DNA of 64,000 nt from Dokdonella_A sp964582225 (GTDB taxonomy: Bacteria; Pseudomonadota; Gammaproteobacteria; Xanthomonadales; Rhodanobacteraceae): assembly GCA_964582225.1 (NCBI GenBank), contig CAZORA010000012.1:1-64000 (forward strand). Reading direction: 5' to 3'. The position numbers and the translations under genes are program-made. Positions 19,747 to 28,663 of the stretch are shown in pieces (position 1 is the stretch's first letter; every line of letters begins with the position of its first letter). The notes under the pieces are model-generated. The model saw nothing but the letters and a program-made list of their open reading frames with translations, was not told where the DNA came from and did not search any database.

Positions 19747-20127
19747 TCAGGATTCGTTGCCCGGATCAGAGTCGAGCGTGGCGGGGTCCTCGCGCAGCAG
19801 CGCCTCGATGCGCTCGCCGCGGTCGACCGAGTCATCGTAGCGAAAGCGCAGCTCCGGCACACGGCGCAGCTTCATCGAGTGCGCCAGCTCCCGACGGAAG
19901 TCACGCGCCCGCTCGTTGAGGGCGGCGACCGCCGCGGCGGCGGAATCACTAGCCAGCGCCGTGACGTAGATCGTGGCGATCTCGAGATCGCGACCGATTT
20001 CGACGTCGGAGACGCTGACCGAGGGCATCGCCTGCTCGCGTACGGCCGCGTGCACCAGCAGCGCGACTTCGCGCCGCAGCGCGGCGCCGACCCGGTCGGA
20101 GCGACTGAAGGACTTGTGCATGGACAT
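19747..20127 (-). CDS. rbfA: 30S ribosome-binding factor A
   Basis: 126 residues; a KH-like factor for maturation of the 16S rRNA 5' end and cold adaptation. Motifs: SRSDRVGAALRREVALLV, VSVSDVEIGRDLEIATIYV and KLRRVPELRFRYDDSVDRGE. The ATG at 20127 is chosen because AAGGAGG lies 4 bases before it. Confidence 0.95.
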   Translation of the reverse strand: MSMHKSFSRSDRVGAALRREVALLVHAAVREQAMPSVSVSDVEIGRDLEIATIYVTALASDSAAAAVAALNERARDFRRELAHSMKLRRVPELRFRYDDSVDRGERIEALLREDPATLDSDPGNES

Positions 20128-20224
20128 TCGGCCTCCTTGCGCGGGCGGCATCCGGGAGCGCGGCCGGCGCGACCCCCGCGCGAAACGGTCGGGGACGGCG
20201 CACGCCGCCCCGACGCATCACAGA

Positions 20225-22807
20225 CTACAGGGTGCGCGCCACTTCGATGCGCTCGAAGCACTCGATCTGGTCGCCCACCTTGACGTCGTTGTACTGCTTC
20301 ACCGCGATACCGCACTCGGTGCCGCTGCGCACATCGTCGACGTTCTCCTTGAAGCGGCGCAGAGATTCGAGTTCGCCTTCGAAGATCACGGTGTTGTCGC
20401 GCAGGACGCGGATCGGTTTGTGGCGCTTGACCGTACCCTCGACCACCATGCAGCCGGCGACGGCGCCGAACTTCGAGCTGCGGAACACGTCCCTCACCTC
20501 GGCCAGGCCGATGATTTCCTCGCGCACCTCGACCCCGAGCATGCCGGTTGCAACCTGCTTCACCTGATCGATCACGTCGTAGATGATCGAAAAATAGCGC
20601 AGGTCCAGACCGTTGGCTTCGATCACCTTGCGCGCGGAAGCGTCGGCACGCACGTTGAAGCCGATGATGACAGCCTTCGAGGCGGCCGCCAGAGTGGCGT
20701 CTGACTCGGTGATGCCACCCACGCCTGAGGCAATCACATTGACGCGGATGGCATCGGTCGAAATCGCCGACAGCGCTTCGCGCAACGCCTCCGCCGAACC
20801 CTGCACGTCGGCCTTGACCACCAGATTCAAGCTCAGCTGCTCGCCGCTCTGCCCCATCTGGGCCATGATGTCTTCCATGCGGTTGCCGGCCTGCTTCACC
20901 AGACGCGTCTCGCGCCGAGTCTGCTGACGCTGCGCGGCTACGTCCTTGGCCAGCCGCTCGTCGCCGACGACGACGAAGTCGTCGCCTGCCTGCGGCACGC
21001 CGGAAAGCCCGAGCAGCTGGACAGGGATCGACGGCCCGGCCGAATCGACCTGGCGACCGGCCTCATCGAACAGCGCGCGCACGCGGCCGTACTCGATACC
21101 GCAGACGAGAAAGTCACCCTTGGCGAGCAGACCCTGCTGGACCAGCACGGTGGCGACCGGGCCGCGCCCCTTGTCGAGACTCGACTCGATCACGGTGCCG
21201 CTGGCACGACCGTCCGCCACGGCCTTGAGGTCCATGATCTCGGCCTGCACGGAAATCGCGTCGAGCAGAGTATCGACGCCTTCGCCAGTGCGCGCCGACA
21301 GCGGTACGCACTGCACGTCGCCGCCCCACTCCTCGGGCACCACTTCATGTTGCACCAGACCCTGCTTTACTTGATCCGGGTTGGCTTCGGGCTTGTCCAT
21401 CTTGTTGATGGCGACGATCAGCGGCACCTTGGCGGCGCGGGCGTGCTGGATCGCCTCGATCGTCTGCGGTTTGACGCCGTCGTCAGCAGCGACCACCAGC
21501 ACCACGATGTCGGTCGCCTGCGCGCCGCGCGCGCGCATCGACGAAAACGCGGCGTGGCCGGGCGTATCGAGGAAGGTGATCACCCCCTTCGGCGTCTGGA
21601 CATGATAGGCGCCGATGTGCTGGGTGATGCCGCCAGCCTCGCCGGAAGCCACCTTGGTGCGGCGGATGTAGTCGAGCAGTGAGGTCTTGCCGTGGTCGAC
21701 GTGGCCCATGATGGTGACCACCGGAGGCCGCGATGCACCTTCGCCCTCGACCTGCTGCTGGGCGAGCAGCGCGGACTCGGCACTGGTATCCGTCGCCTCG
21801 ACGACCCGATGGCCGAGCTCCTCGGCGACCAGGGTCGCGGTGTCGCGATCGATGCTCTGGTTGATCGTCGCCATGACGCCCATCTTGAACAGTGCCTTGA
21901 CCACGTCGGCGCCCTTGATGGCGAGTCCTTGGGCGAGATCGGCAACGGTGATCGATTCGCCGATCGCGATCTCTCGCACGACCGGAGCGGTCGGTCGTGA
22001 AAACGCATGGGAGGATGCGGACCGCGACGCATCCGGCAGCCGCGGGCGAGCGCGCTTGCGGCCGACCCGACGCGCCGCGCCCTCTTCCGAAAGATGCAGC
22101 TCGGCTCCGGCGTAGCGCTTGCCACCTTCCTCACGCATGCGGTGGCCAGAATGCTTGGTCTTGTGCCTGGAGGGCTCCGCCGGCGGCGCAGCCGTTTCGC
22201 GGGCGCGACCACGCTCGGCAGCATGCCGCGGTTCCGGGACCTCCGGCGCAGCGACGTCCTCTACGGCGGCGGCAGCTTCTGCCGCCTCGCGCTGGCGCGC
22301 TTCTTCCTCCAGCGCGAGGCGGCGCGCTTCCTCGGCGGCGCGTTCGGCGACCTCCTGCTCCTGGCGGCGGCGTTCGATCTCCTGACGCTGCTGCTCCTCG
22401 GCCTCGCGACGCTGCTGCGCCTCGCCGAGCTTGCGGATCGCCTCCTCGCGCTCGGGATCGGCCTGCACTTCGGCCTCCACCGTGCTGCGCTTTACATAGG
22501 TACGCTTCTGCCGGATCTCGACGTTGACCGTCTTGGCGGTGGCACCACGCTGACTCGGCGTCACCGTGATCTCGCTGATCGTGCGGCGGCGCAGGGTGAT
22601 CTGGCGTGGCGCCGAAGCGGCGCTGGTGGCAGCGCTACCCTCGCCGCGACTGCGGCGCAGGAAGCCAAGCAGCTTGGCCTTCTCGCTGCTGTTGATGACC
22701 TGGTCCGCACCGGTGAACTTCATGCCGGCTTCAGCCAGCTGCCCCAGCAGACGATCCACGGAGGTGTCCAGAACCTTGGCCAGTTGTTTGATCGTGACGT
22801 CCGACAT
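20225..22807 (-). CDS. infB: Translation initiation factor IF-2
   Basis: GTPase that places initiator tRNA on the 30S subunit. 860 residues. Order: an IF2_N domain at 1-50, a charged Glu/Arg/Ala coiled-coil segment (about 110-200), a second IF2_N domain (about 275-325), the G domain from about 365 with GHVDHGKTSLLDYIR, DTPGHAAFSSMR and NKMDKPEANPDQ, then domains II-IV. The 262-base space to nusA upstream holds no gene. Confidence 0.97.
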   Translation of the reverse strand: MSDVTIKQLAKVLDTSVDRLLGQLAEAGMKFTGADQVINSSEKAKLLGFLRRSRGEGSAATSAASAPRQITLRRRTISEITVTPSQRGATAKTVNVEIRQKRTYVKRSTVEAEVQADPEREEAIRKLGEAQQRREAEEQQRQEIERRRQEQEVAERAAEEARRLALEEEARQREAAEAAAAVEDVAAPEVPEPRHAAERGRARETAAPPAEPSRHKTKHSGHRMREEGGKRYAGAELHLSEEGAARRVGRKRARPRLPDASRSASSHAFSRPTAPVVREIAIGESITVADLAQGLAIKGADVVKALFKMGVMATINQSIDRDTATLVAEELGHRVVEATDTSAESALLAQQQVEGEGASRPPVVTIMGHVDHGKTSLLDYIRRTKVASGEAGGITQHIGAYHVQTPKGVITFLDTPGHAAFSSMRARGAQATDIVVLVVAADDGVKPQTIEAIQHARAAKVPLIVAINKMDKPEANPDQVKQGLVQHEVVPEEWGGDVQCVPLSARTGEGVDTLLDAISVQAEIMDLKAVADGRASGTVIESSLDKGRGPVATVLVQQGLLAKGDFLVCGIEYGRVRALFDEAGRQVDSAGPSIPVQLLGLSGVPQAGDDFVVVGDERLAKDVAAQRQQTRRETRLVKQAGNRMEDIMAQMGQSGEQLSLNLVVKADVQGSAEALREALSAISTDAIRVNVIASGVGGITESDATLAAASKAVIIGFNVRADASARKVIEANGLDLRYFSIIYDVIDQVKQVATGMLGVEVREEIIGLAEVRDVFRSSKFGAVAGCMVVEGTVKRHKPIRVLRDNTVIFEGELESLRRFKENVDDVRSGTECGIAVKQYNDVKVGDQIECFERIEVARTL

Positions 22808-23069
22808 CGATTACTTACTCCGTGATCCCGGGACCCTGGTGAACGACTGCCTGGTCGAACGGACAGCCGGCGCGCGGGCCCGAATCCCGGCGCGCTGCCC
22901 GCAGCGAAATCGCTTCCTGCGTCGCGGCCGCCACGATTGCGCACTTGCGCGGCCTGGATTTCACGTTCGATTCCATCGGTTCGACAGGTTCCTGGCGGTA
23001 GCGGCGTCGACTACATGGACGCCTCTCCGGTGACAAAGGGAAGCCAAATCCGCTCGGTGAGGAGCGTTC

Positions 23070-24584
23070 TCACTGCGGCGCCGCGCCCGCCGACTCGTCG
23101 CCGAGCCCGCGCGCCGCCATGATCAACGCGGCAGCCTGCGCTTCGTCGAGCCCGTCCACGCCAAGCTCCATCAGCTCGTCGGTGGCGAGATCAGCAAGGT
23201 TTTCGCGGGTCACCACGCCGTGACGCGCAAGCTCGTAGCCGAGGCTTTCGTCCATGCCGGCGATGCCCAGCAGATCCTCGGCCGGCGGGTTCTCGGCGTG
23301 CTCTTCCTCCACCGCGAGGGCATCGGTCAGCAGCGAATCGCGCGCGCGCAGGCGTAGCTCCTCGACGATGTCCTCGTCGAAGCCTTCGATTGCCAGAAGC
23401 TCGGCGCTGGGCACATAGGCGATTTCCTCGACGCTGGAAAAGCCCTCCTGCACCAGGATGTTGGCAATCTCGCCGTCTACGCCGAGCTTGTCGATGAACA
23501 GCTGACGCGCAATCTCCTGCTCGCCCTCACTCTTCTGCCGCACCTGATCGGCGGTCATCACGTTGAGCTGCCAGCACGACAGCTTGCTCGCCAGCCGCAC
23601 GTTCTGCCCGCCGCGGCCGATCGCCTGTGACAGCTTGTCTTCGGCGACCGCGAGGTCCATCGAGTGCTTTTCCTCGTCGACGATGATCGACTGCACTTCC
23701 GCCGGCGCCATGGCGTTGATCACGAACTGGGCGGGACTGTCGCTCCACAGCACGATATCGATGCGCTCGCCGTTCAGCTCGTTCGATACCGCCTGCACAC
23801 GCGAGCCGCGCATGCCGATGCAGGCGCCGATCGGATCGGTGCGGTTATCGTGCGCCAGCACGGCGATCTTGGCGCGGTCGCCGGGATCGCGCGCGCAGGC
23901 CTTGATCTCGACCAGGCCCTGACCGACTTCCGGCACTTCGAGCTTGAACAGCTCCATCATCAGCTCGGGCGCGGTACGGGAGACGAACAGCTGCGGGCCC
24001 CGCGGCTCCGAGCGCACCTCATAGAGATAGCCGCGCAGGCGGTCGCCGGTGCGCACTGCCTCGCGCGGAATGCTGCGATCGCGCGGCACGAAGGCCTCGG
24101 CGTTGCTGCCCAGGTCGAGAAATATGTTGCCGCGCTCGACTCGCTTGACCACACCGGTGACGAGCTCGCCGACTCGATCCTTGTAGGCGTCCACCACCTG
24201 GGCGCGCTCGGCTTCGCGCACTCGCTGCACGATCACCTGCTTGGCCGCCTGCGCTGCGATACGTCCGAACTCGGGGTTCTCGATCTTTTCCTCGATGAAC
24301 TCACCGACTTCGATCCCGTCCACCTCGTCGACCGCGTCCATCAAGCGCAGCTGCCGATCCGGCGACTCCATGACGACCTCGTCGGCCACCACTTCCCAGC
24401 GGCGAAAGGTCTCATAGTCGCCGGTATCGCGGTCAATCGCGACCCGCACCGCTACGTCTTCCTCGACGTAGCGCTTCTTGGCTGCCGAGGCCAGGGCGGC
24501 CTCCATCGCATCGAAGATCACTTCGCGCGGCACGCCCTTCTCGTTCGCAACCTGGTCGATGACCATCAACATCTCTTTGCTCAT
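23070..24584 (-). CDS. nusA: Transcription termination/antitermination factor NusA
   Basis: 504 residues. N-terminal RNA polymerase-binding domain (1-125), S1 domain (about 135-200, VKRVERGNIFLDLGSNAEAF), two KH domains (about 230-345, GMRGSRVQAVSNELNGERID and IGRGGQNVRLASKL) and two C-terminal acidic repeats (about 360-490). Start ATG at 24584 has GGAGC six bases upstream; in-frame upstream codons do not match the family. Confidence 0.97.
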   Translation of the reverse strand: MSKEMLMVIDQVANEKGVPREVIFDAMEAALASAAKKRYVEEDVAVRVAIDRDTGDYETFRRWEVVADEVVMESPDRQLRLMDAVDEVDGIEVGEFIEEKIENPEFGRIAAQAAKQVIVQRVREAERAQVVDAYKDRVGELVTGVVKRVERGNIFLDLGSNAEAFVPRDRSIPREAVRTGDRLRGYLYEVRSEPRGPQLFVSRTAPELMMELFKLEVPEVGQGLVEIKACARDPGDRAKIAVLAHDNRTDPIGACIGMRGSRVQAVSNELNGERIDIVLWSDSPAQFVINAMAPAEVQSIIVDEEKHSMDLAVAEDKLSQAIGRGGQNVRLASKLSCWQLNVMTADQVRQKSEGEQEIARQLFIDKLGVDGEIANILVQEGFSSVEEIAYVPSAELLAIEGFDEDIVEELRLRARDSLLTDALAVEEEHAENPPAEDLLGIAGMDESLGYELARHGVVTRENLADLATDELMELGVDGLDEAQAAALIMAARGLGDESAGAAPQ

Positions 24585-24671
24585 CTTGCAGCTCCATCGC
24601 GACCGTCCAAACGGTTCGCATTGCATTCCGCGTTCGCTTCGCCCCGCCTGCCCATGGCCGGCAGGCGGGCA

Positions 24672-25214
24672 TCAAATCCGGTTCGTGCTTCGCTGGCGCG
24701 GCGGATGCCGCCTGGCCCCGTCGCGCCCGCTCGGTCGCTCCCGGAGCAGACCCAGCGCCGCGTAGTCCGGCACCAGATTGGCTCGCGCCACGTTGGCGTG
24801 GACGATCTCGACCGCCTCGCCGTCCTGTTCGATCGTGATGCGGTCGCCATCGACCGCCGCAATTCGTCCTTGAAGCCGGCGGCGCCCACCAGCCAGCGGC
24901 AGGTTCAGCAAGAGCTTCACCGGCTCACCGATGAAGCGCCCGAAGTGAGCAAGCGTGAACAGCGGCCGCTCCAGCCCGGGCGAGGACACTTCCAGCGTAT
25001 AGCGACCGGGGAGCGGATCGTGCACGTCGAGCAGCCCGGAAATCTCGCGGCTGGCCCGTTCGCAGTCGTCGATGCCGACGCCACGCTCGGGCTCGTCAAT
25101 GTAAACCCGCAGCAGGCTGCCGCCGCCCGCCTGCAGGAATTCGACGCCGACCAGCTCGAGTCCAAGATCGGTCAGGGTCGGTTCCAGCAGGGCTGCGATC
25201 TCCTCGTTGGTCAT
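24672..25214 (-). CDS. rimP: Ribosome maturation factor RimP
   Basis: Needed for 30S subunit assembly. 180 residues: N-terminal alpha/beta domain with GLELVGVEFLQAGGGSLLRV, the conserved GVGIDDCERASREISGLLD and YTLEVSSPGLERPLF, and an SH3-like C-terminal domain ending near LVPDY. Arg/Pro-rich tail of about 25 residues beyond the usual end. First protein gene of the rimP-nusA-infB operon, behind tRNA-fMet. Confidence 0.93.
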   Translation of the reverse strand: MTNEEIAALLEPTLTDLGLELVGVEFLQAGGGSLLRVYIDEPERGVGIDDCERASREISGLLDVHDPLPGRYTLEVSSPGLERPLFTLAHFGRFIGEPVKLLLNLPLAGGRRRLQGRIAAVDGDRITIEQDGEAVEIVHANVARANLVPDYAALGLLRERPSGRDGARRHPPRQRSTNRI

Positions 25215-25246
25215 TGGGCACCACCCATCTGCGCCACCACAGAGAC

Positions 25247-25266
25247 AAAAAAAGGGCCCGAGGCCC
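25247..25266 (-). terminator. Terminator/attenuator between tRNA-fMet and rimP
   Basis: Minus strand: stem of 5 bp (25262-25266 with 25254-25258), 3-base loop, then seven Ts (25247-25253). It lies 33 bases before the rimP start, so transcripts from upstream must read through it to reach rimP-nusA. Confidence 0.75.
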
Positions 25267-25334
25267 ATTCCGTAGTCCGCCGTTGTGTCGTTCTCCAAAC
25301 ACCGGCATCCGCGCATCCTGCGCTGCGTCCAACA

Positions 25335-25359
25335 GAAGGGCCACGCGAGGTGGCCCTTC
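25335..25359 (-). other. Ten-base-pair hairpin just after tRNA-fMet
   Basis: Perfect 10-bp stem (25335-25344 with 25350-25359) and a 5-base loop, ten bases beyond the tRNA 3' end, without a long T run. It may be a processing signal or a weak terminator. Confidence 0.6.
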
Positions 25360-25368
25360 CGTAAGACC

Positions 25369-25445
25369 TGGTAGCGGGGGCAGGATTTGAACCTGCGACC
25401 TTCGGGTTATGAGCCCGACGAGCTGCCAGACTGCTCCACCCCGCA
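25369..25445 (-). tRNA. metY: Initiator tRNA-fMet (anticodon CAT)
   Basis: 77 nt with encoded CCA. The anticodon stem carries the three consecutive G-C pairs (TCGGG/CCCGA around CTCATAA) that mark initiators. Positions 1 and 72 do not pair, another initiator feature; here they read T and T. It precedes rimP-nusA-infB, as metY does in E. coli. Confidence 0.95.
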
Positions 25446-25656
25446 CCGAGCTGCGCATGATACAGGCGGACGCTGCGGCAGCGCAACACGAAGCTTTCGT
25501 GTGGTCCTTCGAGGCCGGGCTCTCCTGCCGCCGAACGCGAAACCGCTCCTTGCGCGCCCTTGCCTCCGGCGAGGTCGCGCCGCGGAGTGCCGGCGCAGGC
25601 CGGGGAGACCAGTCAAGGGCTTCAAGAGCGCACCGGCAAGGCCGGTGCGGCGAGAC

Positions 25657-27123
25657 TCATACGGCGACACCGAGCGCGCGGCGGCACCAGTCGAGGAGCG
25701 GGCTCCACAGCGCGCTCATGACCAGGAGGGCGAGACCGTTGATGGACAGCAGCCAGCGGAAAGCGAGGTCCTTCGGCAACTCGATCGGGCTCGGGTCTTC
25801 CGGCGCGTCGAAGTACATCACCTTGACCACGCGCAGGTAGTAGAAGAGGCCGATGATGGCGCAGACGATGGCAACGATCGCGAGCCACAGGAAACCGGCG
25901 TCGATCACCACGTTCAGCACCATAAGCTTGGCGAAGAAGCCCCATAGCGGCGGAATGCCGGCCAGCGAGAACATCGCCAGCGCCATCACGCCGGCGTACC
26001 AGGGGCTGCGCCGGTTGAGGCCCTTGAAATCGGCGATTTCCTCAGCCTCGAAGCCGGCGCGCGCGATCAGCAGCATGACGCCGAAAGCTGCCGTCGACAT
26101 CAGCGCGTAGCAGATCATGTAGAACACCGCAGCGGCGTAGCCTTCGGGCGTGGCGTTGACGAAGCCGAGCAGAACGAAGCCGACGTGGGAGATCGTCGAA
26201 TAGGCGAGCATGCGCTTCAGGTTGGTCTGCGCGATCGCGATGACGTTGCCGAGAATCAACGAGAGCGCGGCCATGACCGCCAGCATCATCGTCCAGTCGA
26301 CATGCAGGCCAGGCAGCGCGCCTTCCAGCAGGCGATAGGCGAGACCGACCGCGGTGAGCTTGGAGGCCGAGCTGATGTAGAGGGTGATCGGGGTCGGCGC
26401 GCCGTGATAGACGTCCGGCAGCCACATGTGAAACGGCGCGGCGCCGAGTTCGAAGGCGATGCCAACCAGAAGGAACACCATGCCGAAGGCGACCAGACTG
26501 CGGTGCGGGTTGTCGGCGGCGAGGCTGCTGACGCGGCCGAGCTCCGCTAAATCGAGCGTCGCACCGGCGCCGTACAGCATCGACATACCGTAGAGCAGCA
26601 GGCCCGAGGCCAACGCGCCGAGCACGAAATACTTGATTGCCGCCTCGGCCGAGAGCACCGAATCCCGATGCAGCGCGACCAGCGCGTAGGAGCTTAGCGC
26701 CGCAAGCTCGAGGCCGAGAAACAGCGTAACCAGGTTGCCGGCAGAGATCAGCAGCAGCATGCCGAGCCCGGCGAACATCAACAGCAGGTACAGCTCGCCC
26801 ATCAGGAGCTTGCGCTCGCGCATGTAGGGTCGGCCGTAAATCAGCGTCAGAGCGATGGTGAGCAGCACAAAGGGTTTCAGCACGGTGGCCATGCCATCGC
26901 GCAGAAACATGCCGCCGAAGGCGCTCACGGATTCGCCGGACGGCGGCGCTCCATGAAGCACGAGGCAGGCGGTGACGGCTAACGCCAGCACGCTGAGCCA
27001 GTGCGTGACGTAGCGCTGCTCGGCCTTGAGGAACAGGTCGATCAGCAGGATGGCGAAGGCCGCGCCGAGCAGGAACAGCTCCGGCAGCAGGGTGGCGAGG
27101 TCGCGGGGGTCGAAATGGATCAT
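25657..27123 (-). CDS. nuoN: NADH-quinone oxidoreductase subunit N
   Basis: Membrane proton-pumping subunit of complex I, an antiporter-like (Mrp) protein with about 14 helices. 488 residues. Family motifs: ASSYALVALHRDSVLSAEAA, PFHMWLPDVYHGAPTPIT (with the key Lys/His region) and MLAYSTISHVGFVLLGF. Last gene of the nuo operon, 11 bases after nuoM. Confidence 0.96.
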   Translation of the reverse strand: MIHFDPRDLATLLPELFLLGAAFAILLIDLFLKAEQRYVTHWLSVLALAVTACLVLHGAPPSGESVSAFGGMFLRDGMATVLKPFVLLTIALTLIYGRPYMRERKLLMGELYLLLMFAGLGMLLLISAGNLVTLFLGLELAALSSYALVALHRDSVLSAEAAIKYFVLGALASGLLLYGMSMLYGAGATLDLAELGRVSSLAADNPHRSLVAFGMVFLLVGIAFELGAAPFHMWLPDVYHGAPTPITLYISSASKLTAVGLAYRLLEGALPGLHVDWTMMLAVMAALSLILGNVIAIAQTNLKRMLAYSTISHVGFVLLGFVNATPEGYAAAVFYMICYALMSTAAFGVMLLIARAGFEAEEIADFKGLNRRSPWYAGVMALAMFSLAGIPPLWGFFAKLMVLNVVIDAGFLWLAIVAIVCAIIGLFYYLRVVKVMYFDAPEDPSPIELPKDLAFRWLLSINGLALLVMSALWSPLLDWCRRALGVAV

Positions 27124-27133
27124 GGGCTCGGGC

Positions 27134-28642
27134 TCAAACCTTGGCCGCGGCGAGCTGCTCGATCAGCTGCTGCACTGCCGGCTCCATCAGGTCGGTCAAG
27201 GGTTTGGGATAGAAGCCGATCGCCAGCACGCCGATCGCGAAGACGGCCAACACGATCCACTCGCGCGGGTCGAGGTCGGGCATGGTCTTCACCCGCTCGT
27301 GCACGACCGGGCCGAACACGATGCGCTTGACCAGCCACAGGGTGTAGCCGGCGCCGATCACCAGAGTGAAGGCCGCGACCAGCGCGATCAGCGGGTGATC
27401 CTGGAACGACGCCAGGATGACCATGAATTCGGCCACGAAACCGCTGGTGCCGGGCAGACCACAGTTGGCAAAGGAGAACAGCACGAAGAACATCGCGAAC
27501 CAGGGCATCGGCTGCGAAAGGCCGCCGTACTCGCTGATCAGGCGGGTGTGCAGGCGGTCGTACATGACACCGATGCAGGCGAACATGGCGCCCGAGACGA
27601 AGCCGTGCGAAATCATCTGCACCATCGCGCCCTGCATACCGAGGCGCGCACCGAGCGGGTTGCCGTTGGTCCGCACCAAGGCCAGCGCGATGAAGATGCC
27701 CAGGGTGACGAAAGCCATGTGCGCGACCGAGGAATACGCCACCAGCTTCTTCATGTCCTCCTGCACCAGCGCGACGTAGCCGATGTAGACGATCGAAATC
27801 AGCGAAGAGGCGATCATCACCCAGGCGAACTCCTGGCTCGCGTCCGGGGTGATCGGCAGAGCGAAGCGGATGAAGCCGTAGCCGCCGACCTTCAGCATGA
27901 TCGCGGCAAGGATGATCGAACCTCCGGTCGGTGCCTCGACGTGGGCGTCGGGCAGCCAGGTGTGCACCGGGAACATCGGCACCTTGATCGCGAAGCCAGC
28001 GACGAAGCCGAAGAAGAGCCAGGCCTGCTCGGTGGCGCTCAGCGGCGCGGCAGCGAAGGCAGCGAGGGAGAACTCGCCGGTCTTCAGGTGCAGGTAGATC
28101 AGCGCGATCAGCATGAAGATCGAGCCGAAGAAGGTGTAGATGAAGAACTTGAGGGTCGCGTAGATCCGGTTCGGCCCGCCCCATGCGCCGATGATGATGA
28201 ACATCGGAATCAGCATGGCCTCGAAGAACACGTAGAAGAGCAGCGCATCGGTTGCGGCGAAGACACCGATCAGGGTGCCTTCCATGGCCAGCATCGCCGC
28301 CATGTAGAGCGCCACGCGCTCCTTGATCTGGCCCCAGGAGCCGATCACCACCAGCAGATGGGCGAGCGCGGTGAGGATGATCAGCGCGACCGAGATGCCG
28401 TCCGCGCCGAGCGAATAGTTGGCGTGCAGGGCCGTGATCCAGGGCGTCGACTCGACGAACTGCAGCGGCGCCAACGAGGTGTCGTAGCCGGTAAACAACG
28501 ACAGCGACAGCAGAAAGGTCGCGAGCGCAAAAGCCAGCGCCGTCCAGCGCGCCGCACCCGGTCGGCGACGCAGCACCAGCACGGGAATGGCGCCCAGTGC
28601 TGGCAGCCAGATCAGGAGGCTCAGAAGATGCGAGGAGGCCAT
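27134..28642 (-). CDS. nuoM: NADH-quinone oxidoreductase subunit M
   Basis: Proton-pumping membrane subunit, 502 residues, about 14 helices. Motifs: YVFFEAMLIPMFIIIGAWGG (with the essential Glu), KVPMFPVHTWLPDAHVEAPT and MKKLVAYSSVAHMAF. Lies 21 bases after nuoL. Confidence 0.96.
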   Translation of the reverse strand: MASSHLLSLLIWLPALGAIPVLVLRRRPGAARWTALAFALATFLLSLSLFTGYDTSLAPLQFVESTPWITALHANYSLGADGISVALIILTALAHLLVVIGSWGQIKERVALYMAAMLAMEGTLIGVFAATDALLFYVFFEAMLIPMFIIIGAWGGPNRIYATLKFFIYTFFGSIFMLIALIYLHLKTGEFSLAAFAAAPLSATEQAWLFFGFVAGFAIKVPMFPVHTWLPDAHVEAPTGGSIILAAIMLKVGGYGFIRFALPITPDASQEFAWVMIASSLISIVYIGYVALVQEDMKKLVAYSSVAHMAFVTLGIFIALALVRTNGNPLGARLGMQGAMVQMISHGFVSGAMFACIGVMYDRLHTRLISEYGGLSQPMPWFAMFFVLFSFANCGLPGTSGFVAEFMVILASFQDHPLIALVAAFTLVIGAGYTLWLVKRIVFGPVVHERVKTMPDLDPREWIVLAVFAIGVLAIGFYPKPLTDLMEPAVQQLIEQLAAAKV

Positions 28643-28663
28643 GAGAGCGTTCGGTTCCCTGGG

